Of a stretch of DNA of 41,988 nt, positions 27,994 through 36,999 are shown one piece after another. The DNA lies in NCBI GenBank assembly GCA_902567945.1, contig CACFOC010000006.1:1-41988 (forward strand). The letters run 5' to 3'. Position 1 is the stretch's first letter. The number at the start of each line of letters is the position of its first letter. The translations under genes were made by a program, and so were the position numbers. The notes beneath the pieces are model-generated. The model did no database searches. It was not told where the DNA came from and was given only the letters and a program-made list of their open reading frames with translations. Source of the DNA: an uncultured Pelagibacteraceae bacterium. Its GTDB lineage: Bacteria; Pseudomonadota; Alphaproteobacteria; Pelagibacterales; Pelagibacteraceae.

Positions 27994-29040
27994 TTACTTA
28001 TTCAGTACCTTGATTTTGTGTACATCTTCTTTGATTGCTTTTTCAACTTGCTCTGGATCTTTTATATTTTCTAAAGTTCTCAGGATAGATCTAGCATCTC
28101 TACCGAAATCATCGGTAACTTTCATAGCTTCTTCTAATTTTTTTCTGAGATTTCTAATGCCATCAAAATGCTTGGAAAATCTTGTAGTAATAATTTTTAA
28201 ATCGTCATGAATTTGTGTTGCATGTTTTTGAACTTTTAAGGTTTGAAATCCTAAATGGTAGGCTTGTAAAATTGCACATAGGGTATTTGGTCCAGAAATA
28301 GTAATTTTGTACTTGGTTCGTAATTCTTCCATAAGGAGTTCTTTAGTTTTTGGATCTCTATAACTGGCAAGTTCTGCGTATAAACCTTCTGTTGGTGCAT
28401 AAACAATTGCAAAATCTGTGGTTTTTGGTGGCATAATATATTTTTCAGAAACTTTTTTTGCTTTAACTCTAAACGCTGCTGCTAAATCATTTCTTGCTGT
28501 ACTTAATGCATCTTTATCTTTTAGCTCGTAAGCTTCATCAATAGCTTTGTATTTTTCAATTGGCCAATGACTATCTATGGGACAAAGAACATCATTTTGT
28601 AGTTTAACAGCAAACTCCACAACATCACGTGTTTCGTCAGGCTTCATTTTAACGTTAGCTATATATTGTGCTGCTGGCAGCAAGTCCTTTAGTAAGGACG
28701 CCAATGAAAACTCAGCTAATCCACCATACTGTTTTACTCCTGCTAAAATCCTGCTAAAGCTGTCCTGGCTTTTATTTATAGCTTCGACCTGCTGGTTAAA
28801 TACATTAACTTTTTCATCCACCTTTGTTAGTGCCTGTGTCATGTCACGAGTGACATCTTTTGATAAAGTATTAAAAGAAGTCGACATAGTGTTTATAGAA
28901 TTCGTTAAAGAGTTCTTTAATTTTTCTAATTCTTCATTATTTTTACTTTCATCTTTATTTTTTTTCTGAGAAATTAAAAGATAAATCACTACTAAAAGTA
29001 GTACCAAAACTAAAAATAAAACTGATTCCTGCATTGTCAT
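27994..29040 (-). CDS. rmuC: DNA recombination protein RmuC family
   Basis: N-terminal TM, coiled coil, QYGGLAEFSLASLLKDLLP, IVYAPTEGLYAELAS, ISGPNTLCAILQAYHLGFQTL. Confidence 0.92.
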   Translation of the reverse strand: MTMQESVLFLVLVLLLVVIYLLISQKKNKDESKNNEELEKLKNSLTNSINTMSTSFNTLSKDVTRDMTQALTKVDEKVNVFNQQVEAINKSQDSFSRILAGVKQYGGLAEFSLASLLKDLLPAAQYIANVKMKPDETRDVVEFAVKLQNDVLCPIDSHWPIEKYKAIDEAYELKDKDALSTARNDLAAAFRVKAKKVSEKYIMPPKTTDFAIVYAPTEGLYAELASYRDPKTKELLMEELRTKYKITISGPNTLCAILQAYHLGFQTLKVQKHATQIHDDLKIITTRFSKHFDGIRNLRKKLEEAMKVTDDFGRDARSILRTLENIKDPEQVEKAIKEDVHKIKVLNK

Positions 29041-29194
29041 ATTACTATAGCATAAATTGATATAAAAAAACTAACTTGCTTTTTTTTGCCTCTCACGATC
29101 AATGTGAGCAGTCATTGTGTCAACAAGATAATCGGAATAAGTGAAAATCTCTTTTGTTACAAAGGATTTTGTTTCATGTTTTTCGGGATTAGCT

Positions 29195-30253
29195 TTATTT
29201 TCTACTATAATTTTTCCTTTTTTTTGCGTCCGAATCTTCTAAATAAATTAAAATTATCCAATCTTCATCTGGACTATCATCATACCTTATAAAACATTCA
29301 TTGGATTCATATCTTCTATCAATAACACGGAGAATACTTTTGTGTTTCGGTATATATCTTTTGTTCAATTGAAAAACCAAAGAATTTGCTGAACGATAAA
29401 AAGATTCAAGAACTAATTCAATATTTTCCCTATGTGCGGCATATTCCCTTTCTTTTTGGAGAATATCTTCTTTAGTATCACGATCTGTAATACTGACACC
29501 TAAAGCCTCTACTCTTTCTCTTATTTTTTGTTCCCTAATTAATCGGTATTTTTCTTTAATTTTTTCTAAACGCTCTTCAACAGCTTTGTAATCATCTCTT
29601 TGTTCTCGTAATGCTAATTTCTCTAGATTTTTAATTTCCTCAAGCTCTCGACGTCTAAAAGCTTCAATTTTTTTCTCTAATTTTATTTCCTCTAAAAAAC
29701 TCTTCCTTTTTTTAGCTTGTTCACGTCTTAAAATAGCTTGTTCCTGCCTAATAAATTTTTTTAGATCTTGCGAACGTTCTCTGGCTAGTTTTTGTTCTTC
29801 TCTAAGTTCTTGTTGCTTAAGTTCTAAACTTAATCTTGCTTCTTCTTTAGCTAATCTTTCCTTTTCTTTTTTTTCAAAGGAAATTTTTTGTAATTTTTTT
29901 ATTTTTTTATTTTCTAAATAATTATCATATGCTCTAAAAAATGGTGTTAAAATAAAATTTACTACTTTTTGAAACCCAAGTACTGTCATTTGACTAGCTT
30001 GTTTTTTAATTTTAAAAATTTGTTTTTTTTTTAATTTTATTCTTGGCCTTTTAATTTTTAATTTTGGTAATTTAAGAGCCTTAATTCTATCGATGGGTTT
30101 TTTTATTTTTATTAGTCTTTTGCGTCTTTTATTTTTTATCTTTTTTTTTCTAGCTTTTTGTTTTTTTTTGAATCTAGCTTTAGTTCTGCTTTTTAAAATT
30201 TTTCTTTTTTTTAGTTTAGTCTTTTTATTTTTTCTTCTAATTCTTTTTTTCAT
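29195..30253 (-). CDS. Very basic Lys/Arg-rich coiled-coil protein of unknown function; probable C-terminal frameshift
   Basis: Intact ORF; first ~85 aa almost entirely K/R; central E/K/R coiled coil; open frame continues past the stop in +1 frame to 29071. Confidence 0.75.
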   Translation of the reverse strand: MKKRIRRKNKKTKLKKRKILKSRTKARFKKKQKARKKKIKNKRRKRLIKIKKPIDRIKALKLPKLKIKRPRIKLKKKQIFKIKKQASQMTVLGFQKVVNFILTPFFRAYDNYLENKKIKKLQKISFEKKEKERLAKEEARLSLELKQQELREEQKLARERSQDLKKFIRQEQAILRREQAKKRKSFLEEIKLEKKIEAFRRRELEEIKNLEKLALREQRDDYKAVEERLEKIKEKYRLIREQKIRERVEALGVSITDRDTKEDILQKEREYAAHRENIELVLESFYRSANSLVFQLNKRYIPKHKSILRVIDRRYESNECFIRYDDSPDEDWIILIYLEDSDAKKRKNYSRK

Positions 30254-30286
30254 GGATAGTAATTCCTATTAATATATAACAATTAT

Positions 30287-31483
30287 TTACTGATATATAT
30301 AATTTCTACGATTGCTTGGAAGTGATGTGAAATTTTTTACAAGTTGTAATTGATATACAACCAAATCCCTAAATTTAAATGCCGCGGAACAACTGGCTAA
30401 GTAAAATTCCCACATTCTAACAAATTCTTTATCGTATAAATATTTTGCTTTTTCTTTGTTTTGTGTAAATCTATCAAGCCATGCTTTTAATGTTTTGTCA
30501 TAATGATGTATTAGAGTTTCGCAATCAGATAAAATTAGTCCTGTTTTTTCTATAGGCGTAATCATATCAGATAGACTTGGAATAATTCCCCCTGGAAAAA
30601 TATATTTTTGTATAAATGGTTGAACAGGACCAGGTTGATCTACAGAACCTATCGTATGCAATAAACAAATACCGTCATCGGTCATAATATTTTTTATTTT
30701 AGCAAAGAAAGTTTTATAAAATTTTTTCCCAAAATGCTCAAAAGCACCAACACTTACAATTCTATCGTATTTATCTTTTATTTCACGATAGTCAGAAAGT
30801 TCAAAACGTACTTGGTTATCAAGTTTCAATTCTTTAGCTTTTTTTCTGCAATAGTTTATTTGATTTTCACTCAATGATATTCCTGTAACTTCACATTGAC
30901 TTTGTTTAGCAATTTCAAATGCCATTCCTCCCCATCCACAACCAATGTCTAAAACTTTTTGACCAGGTTTTAAGTTTAATTTTTTAATTATATGATTAAT
31001 TTTATTTTGTTGCGCATCTTCTAGACTCTCATTTTCACTCGTAAAATAGGCACAAGAGTATTGTCTGTGTTTTTTATCTAAAAATAAATCATACAACTCT
31101 TCACCAATATCATAATGATGTCTTATATTTTTTTTTGATCTCTCGGGTAAATTATAATTACTTATATATCTCCATGCATGAAAAAAAGTTTTCATAAAAT
31201 AACCAAAATTATTAATTTCTTTTCTTCCTATATTTTCAAATGTAATATTTAAAAAATCTATTAAAGATGCATTCTCAATCTTAATTTCTCCACGCATATA
31301 TGCTTCGGGAAAATTTAAATCTGGATTTAATACTAGTTTCCAATTTAAATCTTTTTTTAATAACTTGACCGTTATTGGATTATTTAGATCTGGTTTTCCA
31401 CAAATATATTTTTGTCCCTGATGATCTATTAATATAATTCCGTTTTTCTTATAAATTTTAGATAATAATTTAGCTAACATCAT
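30287..31483 (-). CDS. cfa: Cyclopropane-fatty-acyl-phospholipid synthase family methyltransferase
   Basis: NIRHHYDIGEELYDLFLDKKHRQYSCAYF, VLDIGCGWGGMAFEIA, GAFEHFGKKFY. Confidence 0.93.
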   Translation of the reverse strand: MMLAKLLSKIYKKNGIILIDHQGQKYICGKPDLNNPITVKLLKKDLNWKLVLNPDLNFPEAYMRGEIKIENASLIDFLNITFENIGRKEINNFGYFMKTFFHAWRYISNYNLPERSKKNIRHHYDIGEELYDLFLDKKHRQYSCAYFTSENESLEDAQQNKINHIIKKLNLKPGQKVLDIGCGWGGMAFEIAKQSQCEVTGISLSENQINYCRKKAKELKLDNQVRFELSDYREIKDKYDRIVSVGAFEHFGKKFYKTFFAKIKNIMTDDGICLLHTIGSVDQPGPVQPFIQKYIFPGGIIPSLSDMITPIEKTGLILSDCETLIHHYDKTLKAWLDRFTQNKEKAKYLYDKEFVRMWEFYLASCSAAFKFRDLVVYQLQLVKNFTSLPSNRRNYIYQ

Positions 31484-31487
31484 AATT

Positions 31488-32372
31488 TTAGGCTGCCATA
31501 TTTTTTGTTGGAAAAAATTCTAGTTTATTTAATTTAGATATAAGTTCTTTTCCTTGAATTTCTGAAAGTAAACTTAATGGTGGCAAAATCCTACTGTATT
31601 TTTCATCTTCCTCAGACATAAAAGTATGTAATCCTGAAATTAGATTATAATTATCAAAAACTTTTCTGACTGCACATAGCTTATCGTTAAATGTTTGTTT
31701 TTTTTTGTTATGAAAATCATCGTAAACTTTACGTGCCAATGGTGCAGTTACATTAAGGATTGCAGATATTATTCCACTATTACCTATTTCTAATCCTTTA
31801 AGTAACTTAGTTTCGGACCCTGGAAAAATTAAAAAGTTTGGTATTTTAATTTTATCAAATAAATTATATGTACTATCTTTTACTCCGACTATTTGTTTGG
31901 GAAAATCTTTTACTAATTTTTCAACTAAAGAAATACTAAAACTATAACCACTCAGTTTTTCAAAATTGTAAAGAATAATCTCACATTCTGGAACTTGTTG
32001 AATTACATTAGCATAGAAAGAATAAACCCCATTATCATCATATTTATAGTACGCTGGTGGCATCAGTAAGAATCGATCTATTCCACTTTTTTTAGCATGT
32101 TTCATTATATCTATATTTTCATTTAAGGCATTAACGCCCGTTCCAATCATAAATTTATCTTTAAATTTATTATTATTTAGTTTTTCAATTAATTTTTTCT
32201 TTTCACTGGAAGAAATAAGTTGCGCACACCCCGTGGAACCAAAAAATATAGCGCCATGGAGTCCAGACTGGATTAGCTTCTCTGAGTGTTTAATTGTCGA
32301 TTCTACATCAAGAGATAAATCTTGATTGAAAATACTCATTGAAGCAGCATATATTCCTTTTTTTATAGCCAT
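31488..32372 (-). CDS. Dihydrodipicolinate synthase / N-acetylneuraminate lyase family aldolase
   Basis: GLHGAIFFGSTGCAQLIS, FLLMPPAYYKY, ILYNFEKLSGY, VGVKDSTYN. Confidence 0.82.
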   Translation of the reverse strand: MAIKKGIYAASMSIFNQDLSLDVESTIKHSEKLIQSGLHGAIFFGSTGCAQLISSSEKKKLIEKLNNNKFKDKFMIGTGVNALNENIDIMKHAKKSGIDRFLLMPPAYYKYDDNGVYSFYANVIQQVPECEIILYNFEKLSGYSFSISLVEKLVKDFPKQIVGVKDSTYNLFDKIKIPNFLIFPGSETKLLKGLEIGNSGIISAILNVTAPLARKVYDDFHNKKKQTFNDKLCAVRKVFDNYNLISGLHTFMSEEDEKYSRILPPLSLLSEIQGKELISKLNKLEFFPTKNMAA

Positions 32373-32417
32373 GTTTTTAACTAATTTATTTGTTAGAAAT
32401 TATATTAGATTGAAAAA

Positions 32418-33362
32418 ATGAGTAAAGCACTTGTAATAATAAAATCTATGGGAATTGGGGATTTATCAATACTAATTTCCAATATTCATGCTATTAGCAA
32501 AGAAATAGGCAAACCGGTTACTGTTTTGGCTCAAAAAAATACTCGTGCAAAATCAATATTGCAGCATGATCCTCATATTGCAGAAATAATTGAATTAGAT
32601 GAAAAAGAAATAAAAGGTTTTTTCAATATTATAAAAAAAATAAAACCAAAAAAATTTGACCAGTCATATATTTTTAGTGACTCTATAAGACTTTATTTAA
32701 TCACAAAAATGTCTGGTATTAAAAAAAATTTCCACTACAACTTTTTTTCTAAGAAGAGAAAAAATTTCTTTAAAACAGCAAAAGAATTTACTGAAAAAAC
32801 ATTAAATATAGAAATAGATCCTCAATCAAAAATTTACTGTAATAATAATGACGTTGAAAAAGCGAAAAAGAAATACAATATAACTAATGAAACAAAAAAT
32901 ATTGTTTGTGGTATATCAGCGTCAGGTCCAACAAAACGTTGGGATATAAATAATTATATACGCTTGTTCGAAGAACTAAATAAAAAATATAAAAGTAATT
33001 TTTTTCTAGCTGGTGGATCAAAAGATGAAGATCTAATTAAAAAAGTTATGAATTCTAATGTAGGTGAAAACTGCTTCTCTTTTTCCAAAATGAATCTTTC
33101 TGAAGCAATACCAATTATTGGCGCCTCACAGTACTATATAGGGAATGATACTGGTTGGGGTCATATAGCTTCAGGTCTTGGTTTAAAATCATTATTTTTG
33201 TTCATGGACTCTCCTCCCTCGGCATATGGCATCTACAGTAAAAATATTAGTATAGTTTGTCCTGATGGATTAACAATTGAAAATACCGGACATAATACTA
33301 GAGGTAAAGATCGAATATCTTTTGATAATGTTCTCAATAAATCTTTAAAACTAATTAGCTAA
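32418..33362 (+). CDS. Glycosyltransferase family 9 (heptosyltransferase-like)
   Basis: SMGIGDLSILISNIHAI, GISASGPTKRWDINNYIRLFEEL, YIGNDTGWGHIASGLGLKSLFLF. Confidence 0.8.
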   Translation: MSKALVIIKSMGIGDLSILISNIHAISKEIGKPVTVLAQKNTRAKSILQHDPHIAEIIELDEKEIKGFFNIIKKIKPKKFDQSYIFSDSIRLYLITKMSGIKKNFHYNFFSKKRKNFFKTAKEFTEKTLNIEIDPQSKIYCNNNDVEKAKKKYNITNETKNIVCGISASGPTKRWDINNYIRLFEELNKKYKSNFFLAGGSKDEDLIKKVMNSNVGENCFSFSKMNLSEAIPIIGASQYYIGNDTGWGHIASGLGLKSLFLFMDSPPSAYGIYSKNISIVCPDGLTIENTGHNTRGKDRISFDNVLNKSLKLIS

Positions 33363-33864
33363 AATCTTTAAGTACAGTTTCTTTAGCTTCATTAACTATT
33401 TGACTTAAACGTTCAGTATTTGAATTAGGATTTACATCAGGGTGAATTTTTTTTTGTAGCAAATTTGCAGCTTTTATAATTTCTTCTTTTGAGCATCCTT
33501 TTTTTATTCCTAAAATTTTGTAGGCCTCGTCAGTAGAAAGATTGCTAGAAGGACTCGTTTGATTATTTTGTCCAAAATGAGAATATCTGCCAGTGCTACG
33601 CAGATAGTTCAATAATCTCCATATTTGCCAAATCTGAAATGCTGTTAGGCCTTTTATTTTAAGAGCGGAAAGTGCTAAAAAAAATAGTGGTAGCGAAAAT
33701 AATATTCTACCTCCTATAGCCAAAATTATAGCCACCAGTAGTGATAAAATAACAATTAAACTTCTTACGCCTTTAGCTATTTTTTGTGTTTTTTGTTTAG
33801 CAAACCAAGATAATATTAAAAATGTTATGACAAAAATAATTATTCCAGTTATTAAGATATTCAT
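33355..33864 (-). CDS. Membrane-anchored DnaJ-domain protein (TIM14/Pam18-like)
   Basis: N-terminal TM helices, C-terminal DEAYKILGIKKGCSKEEIIKAANLLQKKIHPDVNPN with HPD; start at 33864 preferred over 33921. Confidence 0.85.
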   Translation of the reverse strand: MNILITGIIIFVITFLILSWFAKQKTQKIAKGVRSLIVILSLLVAIILAIGGRILFSLPLFFLALSALKIKGLTAFQIWQIWRLLNYLRSTGRYSHFGQNNQTSPSSNLSTDEAYKILGIKKGCSKEEIIKAANLLQKKIHPDVNPNSNTERLSQIVNEAKETVLKDFS

Positions 33865-33880
33865 ATAAATAAGTATTCTA

Positions 33881-35989
33881 ATGAAAAATCCTCCTAAATT
33901 AAAACAAAAACTAGAAGTCAAAAAGTATCATGGTTATGAGATAAAAGATGAATTTTCTTGGGTGCACCAAAAAAATATTCTTGAAGTCCTTAAAGATAGT
34001 TCAAAATTGAATCCTGAAGTAAAAAAATATTTAGAGGAAGAAAACTCTTATACAAAAAACAAAATGGAAGATACAGAAAAATTTCAAAAGAGATTGTTTA
34101 CAGAAATTAAGGGACGAATTAAATTAAATGATGAATCGCTCCATTTTTTTTACAAAAAAGACGGATGGGAATATTGGACTAAAACAACCAAAGAAAACAA
34201 CTATGCAACACAACTAAGAAAAAAAATAGGTGACGGGGAAGATAAGATTAAGGAATATTGGAATGGCGATAAGGAAAAAAATAAATTAGGTGCTAGTTTT
34301 TTTGGAATTGGAGATCTGACTGTAAGCCACGATCATTCTCTTTTAGGATATTCGCTAGATCTTAATGGATCTGAATACTTCACGATTTATATAAGAACAA
34401 TAGTTGATGAAAAAATAATCAGTGAAAAAATTGAAAATACTTCTGGTGGAATTACTTTTAGTAAAGACTCCAAATATATTTTTTACACTTTATTAAATTC
34501 AAAACATCAGCCCAAAAAAGTTTTTAGACATAAAATTGGCTCTTCTCAAAAAGAAGATGAGTTGATTTATGAGGAAAAAGATGAGCGTTTTACTGTAGGA
34601 ATGGGCGGATTAACTTCAGATGAAAAGTTTTTTTTAATTAACACTTCTGATCATAGCACAACGGAAACATATTATTTTTTAGCAGATAAAGAAAAAATAG
34701 AATTAAAACTATTTCAAAAACGTTCAGAAAAAATAAGATATTCAGTAGATTCATGGCATAAATATTTTTATATTCACACAAACCAAGATAATTCTCCAGA
34801 CTTCAAAATATGTAAATGTAAAAATGAAGATATTAGTAAATGGGAAGATTTTATACCTGCCAAAAAAGAAGTAATAATTGGAGGTTTTGATTTTCTTGAT
34901 GATTGGATGATTAGAGGGGAAACATCTAATGCTTTACCTAAAATATTTGTAAGAAATCTTAAAAATAATGAAGAAGAAGAATTAATATTTGCAGATGAAC
35001 TAGTATGGAGCCCGTCTGTTACTGAAATTCAAAAAGAAACAAATACGGATGAAGTTTATATTAGCTATTCTTCACCAAAGACAAATGCAAGAACCTATAT
35101 TTATAATCTTAAAACAAAAGAAAAAAAATTTGTAAAAGAACAAAAAGTATTGGATAAAAATTATTCTCCAAAAAATTACATTACAGAAAGATTAGAATGT
35201 AAATCGCATGATGGTCGTTTAATACCCTTAACCATAACGCGGCATAAAAATACAAAGATTGATGGAAGCGCAAATGTTCTATTGTACGGATATGGTAGCT
35301 ACGGGAGCTCCCTTTCTTTTGGTTTTTCTAATACAAGACTAAGTTTACTAAATAGAAATATCATTTGGTGTGATGCATCTATTAGAGGAGGACGTGAACG
35401 TGGAGAAGTTTGGCACGAAGAAGGTAAAATGCTAAACAAAAAAAATACTTTTGAAGATTATATATCTGCTGCAAAATTTTTGATTGAAAAAAAATATACT
35501 TATAAAGGTGGAATAATCGGCTACGGTGGAAGCGCTGGAGGATTACTTTTGGGTGGGGTTGTAAATCAATCCCCAGAATTATTTTTAGGAATGGTTATTC
35601 AAGTTGGTTTTTTAGATTCTCTAACTACTAATCTTGATCACTCTTTGCCTTTGACGCTTGGAGAATTAACGGAATTTGGTGACGCTAAAAATAACAAAGA
35701 GCACTTTGAATATATTAAATCTTATTCTCCCTATCACAATATTAAAAAAATGAATTACCCTCACCTGTTATTGGTAACGAATATAAAAGATGTAAGAGTT
35801 CTTTTTGACGAGCCATTAAAATTTACAGCTAAATTAAGACAAAATAAAACTGATAATAATCTTTTGCTTCTTAAATGTGAACTTGAAGACGCAGGTCACG
35901 GCGGTAAATCTGGAAGAGATTCTGCAATAGAAGAAATAGCTTTTGATTATAGTTTTATTTTAAAGATTGCAAAAAAATTAAATACCTAG
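33881..35989 (+). CDS. ptrB: Prolyl oligopeptidase family S9A serine protease, oligopeptidase B-like
   Basis: GYGGSAGGLLLGGVVNQSPELF nucleophile elbow, GSYGSSLSFGFS, DVRVLFDEP, DAGHGGKSGR. Confidence 0.88.
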   Translation: MKNPPKLKQKLEVKKYHGYEIKDEFSWVHQKNILEVLKDSSKLNPEVKKYLEEENSYTKNKMEDTEKFQKRLFTEIKGRIKLNDESLHFFYKKDGWEYWTKTTKENNYATQLRKKIGDGEDKIKEYWNGDKEKNKLGASFFGIGDLTVSHDHSLLGYSLDLNGSEYFTIYIRTIVDEKIISEKIENTSGGITFSKDSKYIFYTLLNSKHQPKKVFRHKIGSSQKEDELIYEEKDERFTVGMGGLTSDEKFFLINTSDHSTTETYYFLADKEKIELKLFQKRSEKIRYSVDSWHKYFYIHTNQDNSPDFKICKCKNEDISKWEDFIPAKKEVIIGGFDFLDDWMIRGETSNALPKIFVRNLKNNEEEELIFADELVWSPSVTEIQKETNTDEVYISYSSPKTNARTYIYNLKTKEKKFVKEQKVLDKNYSPKNYITERLECKSHDGRLIPLTITRHKNTKIDGSANVLLYGYGSYGSSLSFGFSNTRLSLLNRNIIWCDASIRGGRERGEVWHEEGKMLNKKNTFEDYISAAKFLIEKKYTYKGGIIGYGGSAGGLLLGGVVNQSPELFLGMVIQVGFLDSLTTNLDHSLPLTLGELTEFGDAKNNKEHFEYIKSYSPYHNIKKMNYPHLLLVTNIKDVRVLFDEPLKFTAKLRQNKTDNNLLLLKCELEDAGHGGKSGRDSAIEEIAFDYSFILKIAKKLNT

Positions 35990-35990
35990 T

Positions 35991-36018
35991 CTTGAAATTT
36001 TAAAAATTATTCCTACAT
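35991..36018 (+). promoter_or_regulatory. Candidate heat-shock sigma32 (RpoH) promoter for hsp20
   Basis: CTTGAAA-N14-CCTACAT close to the sigma32 consensus CTTGAAA-N11..16-CCCCATNT. Confidence 0.65.
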
Positions 36019-36026
36019 AAATATTT

Positions 36027-36083
36027 GTAAGTTGCCGTTGTGGGACTTACATAAATTAACCTTGCTAAAAATAAGGAGGTAAA
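36027..36083 (+). promoter_or_regulatory. Candidate ROSE-like RNA thermometer in the hsp20 5' leader
   Basis: Hairpin 1 GUAAGU/ACUUAC (36027-36050); hairpin 2 ACCUUGCU-AAAAAUA-AGGAGGU (36059-36080) pairs the SD with UUGCU, leaving a bulged G. Confidence 0.6.
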
Positions 36084-36084
36084 T

Positions 36085-36525
36085 ATGACAAGTAAGGATT
36101 TATCAATCTTTAATTCTCTAAGACCTTTTAGCATTGGATTCGACGATATGTTTGATCAGTTTGAATCTATGTTGGGTAATGGCGGAATGGTTCAAAGTAA
36201 TTATCCCCCATACAACATCAGAAAGGCCGGAAAAGATAAGTATGCTATTGAAGTAGCGGTTGCTGGCTTTAACAAAGATGATGTTGAAGTAGAGTTTGAA
36301 GATAAACTTTTAACAGTTAGAACAAAAAAAGTTAATAAAACTGTTGAAAAAGATGGTGATGAGATAATTCATAAAGGAATATCTCAAAGATCATTTTCTA
36401 GATCATTTACGATTGCAGATGACGTAAAAGTAAGTGGTGCGGAACTTAAAGATGGTCTTTTGACGATAAACTGTGAAAAAATCATACCAGAACAAAAGAA
36501 AAGAAAACTTATTCCAATTAAGTAA
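36085..36525 (+). CDS. Small heat shock protein Hsp20/IbpA family
   Basis: YNIRKAGKDKYAIEVAVAGFNKDDVEVEFEDKLLTVRTKK, ISQRSFSRSFTIADDVKV. Confidence 0.95.
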   Translation: MTSKDLSIFNSLRPFSIGFDDMFDQFESMLGNGGMVQSNYPPYNIRKAGKDKYAIEVAVAGFNKDDVEVEFEDKLLTVRTKKVNKTVEKDGDEIIHKGISQRSFSRSFTIADDVKVSGAELKDGLLTINCEKIIPEQKKRKLIPIK

Positions 36526-36535
36526 TTGGAGCCTT

Positions 36536-36562
36536 ACTTGCGGAGATATAATCTCCGCAAGT
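36536..36562. terminator. Strong hairpin between convergent hsp20 and lipoprotein genes; possible bidirectional terminator
   Basis: ACTTGCGGAGAT-ATA-ATCTCCGCAAGT, perfect 12-bp stem with 3-nt loop; weak T tract. Confidence 0.6.
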
Positions 36563-36564
36563 AT

Positions 36565-36858
36565 TTAAAAACATCCCCTACTAGATACAGCTACAACCAT
36601 TTTATTTTGATCTATTTCAAACTTCTTTTCGCATGTAATGCCGTATTTTTTCTTTTTATAAATGTAAAATTTTGAACCTTTTTCATCATAGTTAATTTTG
36701 TCAGGTTGCCCCATTTCCATTTTTAATTCTGATTCGGGTTGCTGAAGAAATTTAGTTATTTCTTTAATTTCTCTCTTACCTATTTTGTCTGCTTTGTTTT
36801 CAATAGTTTGGCAACTAGTGAGAAAAAAAACTAACAATATGCTAAAAAGTAATTTCAT
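36565..36858 (-). CDS. Small lipoprotein, BamE/SmpA-like fold possible
   Basis: Lipobox LFSILLVFFLTSC; short conserved-looking C-terminal domain. Confidence 0.6.
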   Translation of the reverse strand: MKLLFSILLVFFLTSCQTIENKADKIGKREIKEITKFLQQPESELKMEMGQPDKINYDEKGSKFYIYKKKKYGITCEKKFEIDQNKMVVAVSSRGCF

Positions 36859-36999
36859 CCTTACAACTCAATATAGAATATCACAAATTTTATAAACAGA
36901 CATAGCCTGAAAGTTGTATTTTATTTTTTATTATCGTTGTGACTTCTCTAATAAGGTTTATTAAGATTAACTCATTAATAATTACGGAGGAAAATATTT

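Noticed and set aside
28577-28969. + strand ORF of 130 aa
   Set aside because: Antisense to rmuC; composition typical of a shadow ORF.
36859-36999. Possible purine riboswitch in the 141-nt region upstream of the NCS2 permease
   Set aside because: I could not identify the conserved junction or loop sequences of known purine/xanthine riboswitches; more simply explained as a shared divergent promoter.
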